DNA from: Bacillota bacterium
GTDB taxonomy: Bacteria > Bacillota > Bacilli > Thermoactinomycetales > DSM-44946
Assembly: GCA_021793745.1 (NCBI GenBank)
Contig: JAJYSD010000017.1
Coordinates: 1 to 10,316 of the forward strand
Reading direction: 5' to 3'
DNA: 10,316 bases
The translations under genes were made by a program, and so were the position numbers. A model generated the notes under the pieces. That model had not been told where the DNA came from, did no database searches, and worked only from the letters and a program-made list of their open reading frames with translations. Within the stretch, counting starts at the first letter, position 1; every line of letters starts with the position of its first letter. This document shows positions 10,047-10,316 of this stretch, piece by piece.

Positions 10047-10232
10047 TTACAATTGATCCTGCTGCGCCTGCTGCACCAGACGTTTGGTAATTTCGCCGCC
10101 GACGGAACCGTTTCCCCGGGACGTCGTTTCCGGCCCGAGGGTAACACCGAATTCGGCGGCGATTTCCTCCTTAAACTGGTTCAAAATCTGAGCTGCCCCC
10201 GGTACCAGGAGGCGATTGCGTTGCCGTGGCAT
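10047..10232 (-). CDS. Alpha/beta-type small acid-soluble spore protein
   Basis: Alpha/beta SASPs coat and protect spore DNA in the forespore and are degraded at germination as an amino acid source. The 61-residue product has the family pattern: [20 protein letters not shown] (6-25), then EFGVTLG (27-33), [18 protein letters not shown] (36-53) and a Gln-rich tail. The region EEIAAEFGV (22-30) corresponds to the germination protease (GPR) site in related proteins. The ATG at 10232 is preceded by AAAGGAGGTGA at ideal spacing, implying heavy translation. A sigma-G type promoter lies upstream and a strong terminator downstream, so it is a single-gene unit. Several paralogues usually exist per genome, so I give no specific ssp symbol. 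Confidence 0.96.
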   Translation of the reverse strand: MPRQRNRLLVPGAAQILNQFKEEIAAEFGVTLGPETTSRGNGSVGGEITKRLVQQAQQDQL

Positions 10233-10254
10233 CGGGATTCACCTCCTTTGGTGT

Positions 10255-10284
10255 TAGTATGGGTGGATGGCCGGATTTCCTTCA
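10255..10284 (-). promoter_or_regulatory. Sigma-G (forespore) type promoter of the SASP gene
   Basis: On the minus strand TGAAGG (10284-10279) is followed after 17 bases by CATACTA (10261-10255). The -10 matches the forespore sigma-G consensus as I know it, and the -35 matches it in part. Sigma-F recognises similar sites, so some overlap is possible. The -10 box ends 22 bases before the SASP start codon, which leaves a short leader carrying the ribosome binding site. No gene is visible in the remaining bases to the window edge (10285-10316). Confidence 0.8.
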
Positions 10285-10316
10285 GGTGAACTATTTCCAA
10301 GCGTCCGCAGAATACC

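Overview
The window is a stretch of chromosome from a spore-forming, low-to-mid GC Firmicute of the Bacillales type. The evidence is an alpha/beta small acid-soluble spore protein, the sporulation-associated pair yqfC-yqfD, a T-box leader, and a gene order that closely follows the Bacillus subtilis yqfC-yqfD-phoH-pgpH-ybeY-dgkA-cdd-era-yqzL-recO-glyQ cluster. The fairly GC-rich codon use and the extra genes would suit a Thermoactinomycetaceae-like or thermophilic Bacillales genome, but that placement is a guess. Every gene lies on the minus strand, so transcription runs from the high coordinates to the low ones.

Layout in the direction of transcription. (1) 10316-9977: a monocistronic SASP gene with a sigma-G type promoter, a textbook ribosome binding site and a strong intrinsic terminator. 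(2) 9835-2026: a tightly packed run of yqfC, yqfD, phoH, pgpH, ybeY, dgkA (fused to a PAP2-like domain), a DUF502 membrane protein gene, cdd and era. Neighbours overlap or are separated by fewer than 30 bases. (3) 2025-1778: a 248-base gap with a terminator-like hairpin. (4) 1777-864: yqzL and recO. (5) 867-593: a sigma-A promoter that overlaps the recO stop codon, then a T-box leader with a glycine specifier, antiterminator sequence and terminator. (6) 563-1: the 5' part of glyQ, which runs off the window.

The genes belong to basic cell upkeep: ribosome and rRNA maturation (YbeY, Era), envelope lipid recycling (DgkA), c-di-AMP turnover (PgpH), nucleoside salvage (Cdd), recombinational repair (RecO) and tRNA-Gly charging (GlyQ). 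Two sporulation-linked loci sit at the head of the cluster.

Three points stand out. era is broken by a one-base frameshift near 2512. The PAP2-like half of the DgkA fusion has lost both expected catalytic histidines. A DUF502 gene is inserted between dgkA and cdd. I see no mobile element, CRISPR array, defence system or other candidate new system; this is an ordinary conserved core region.
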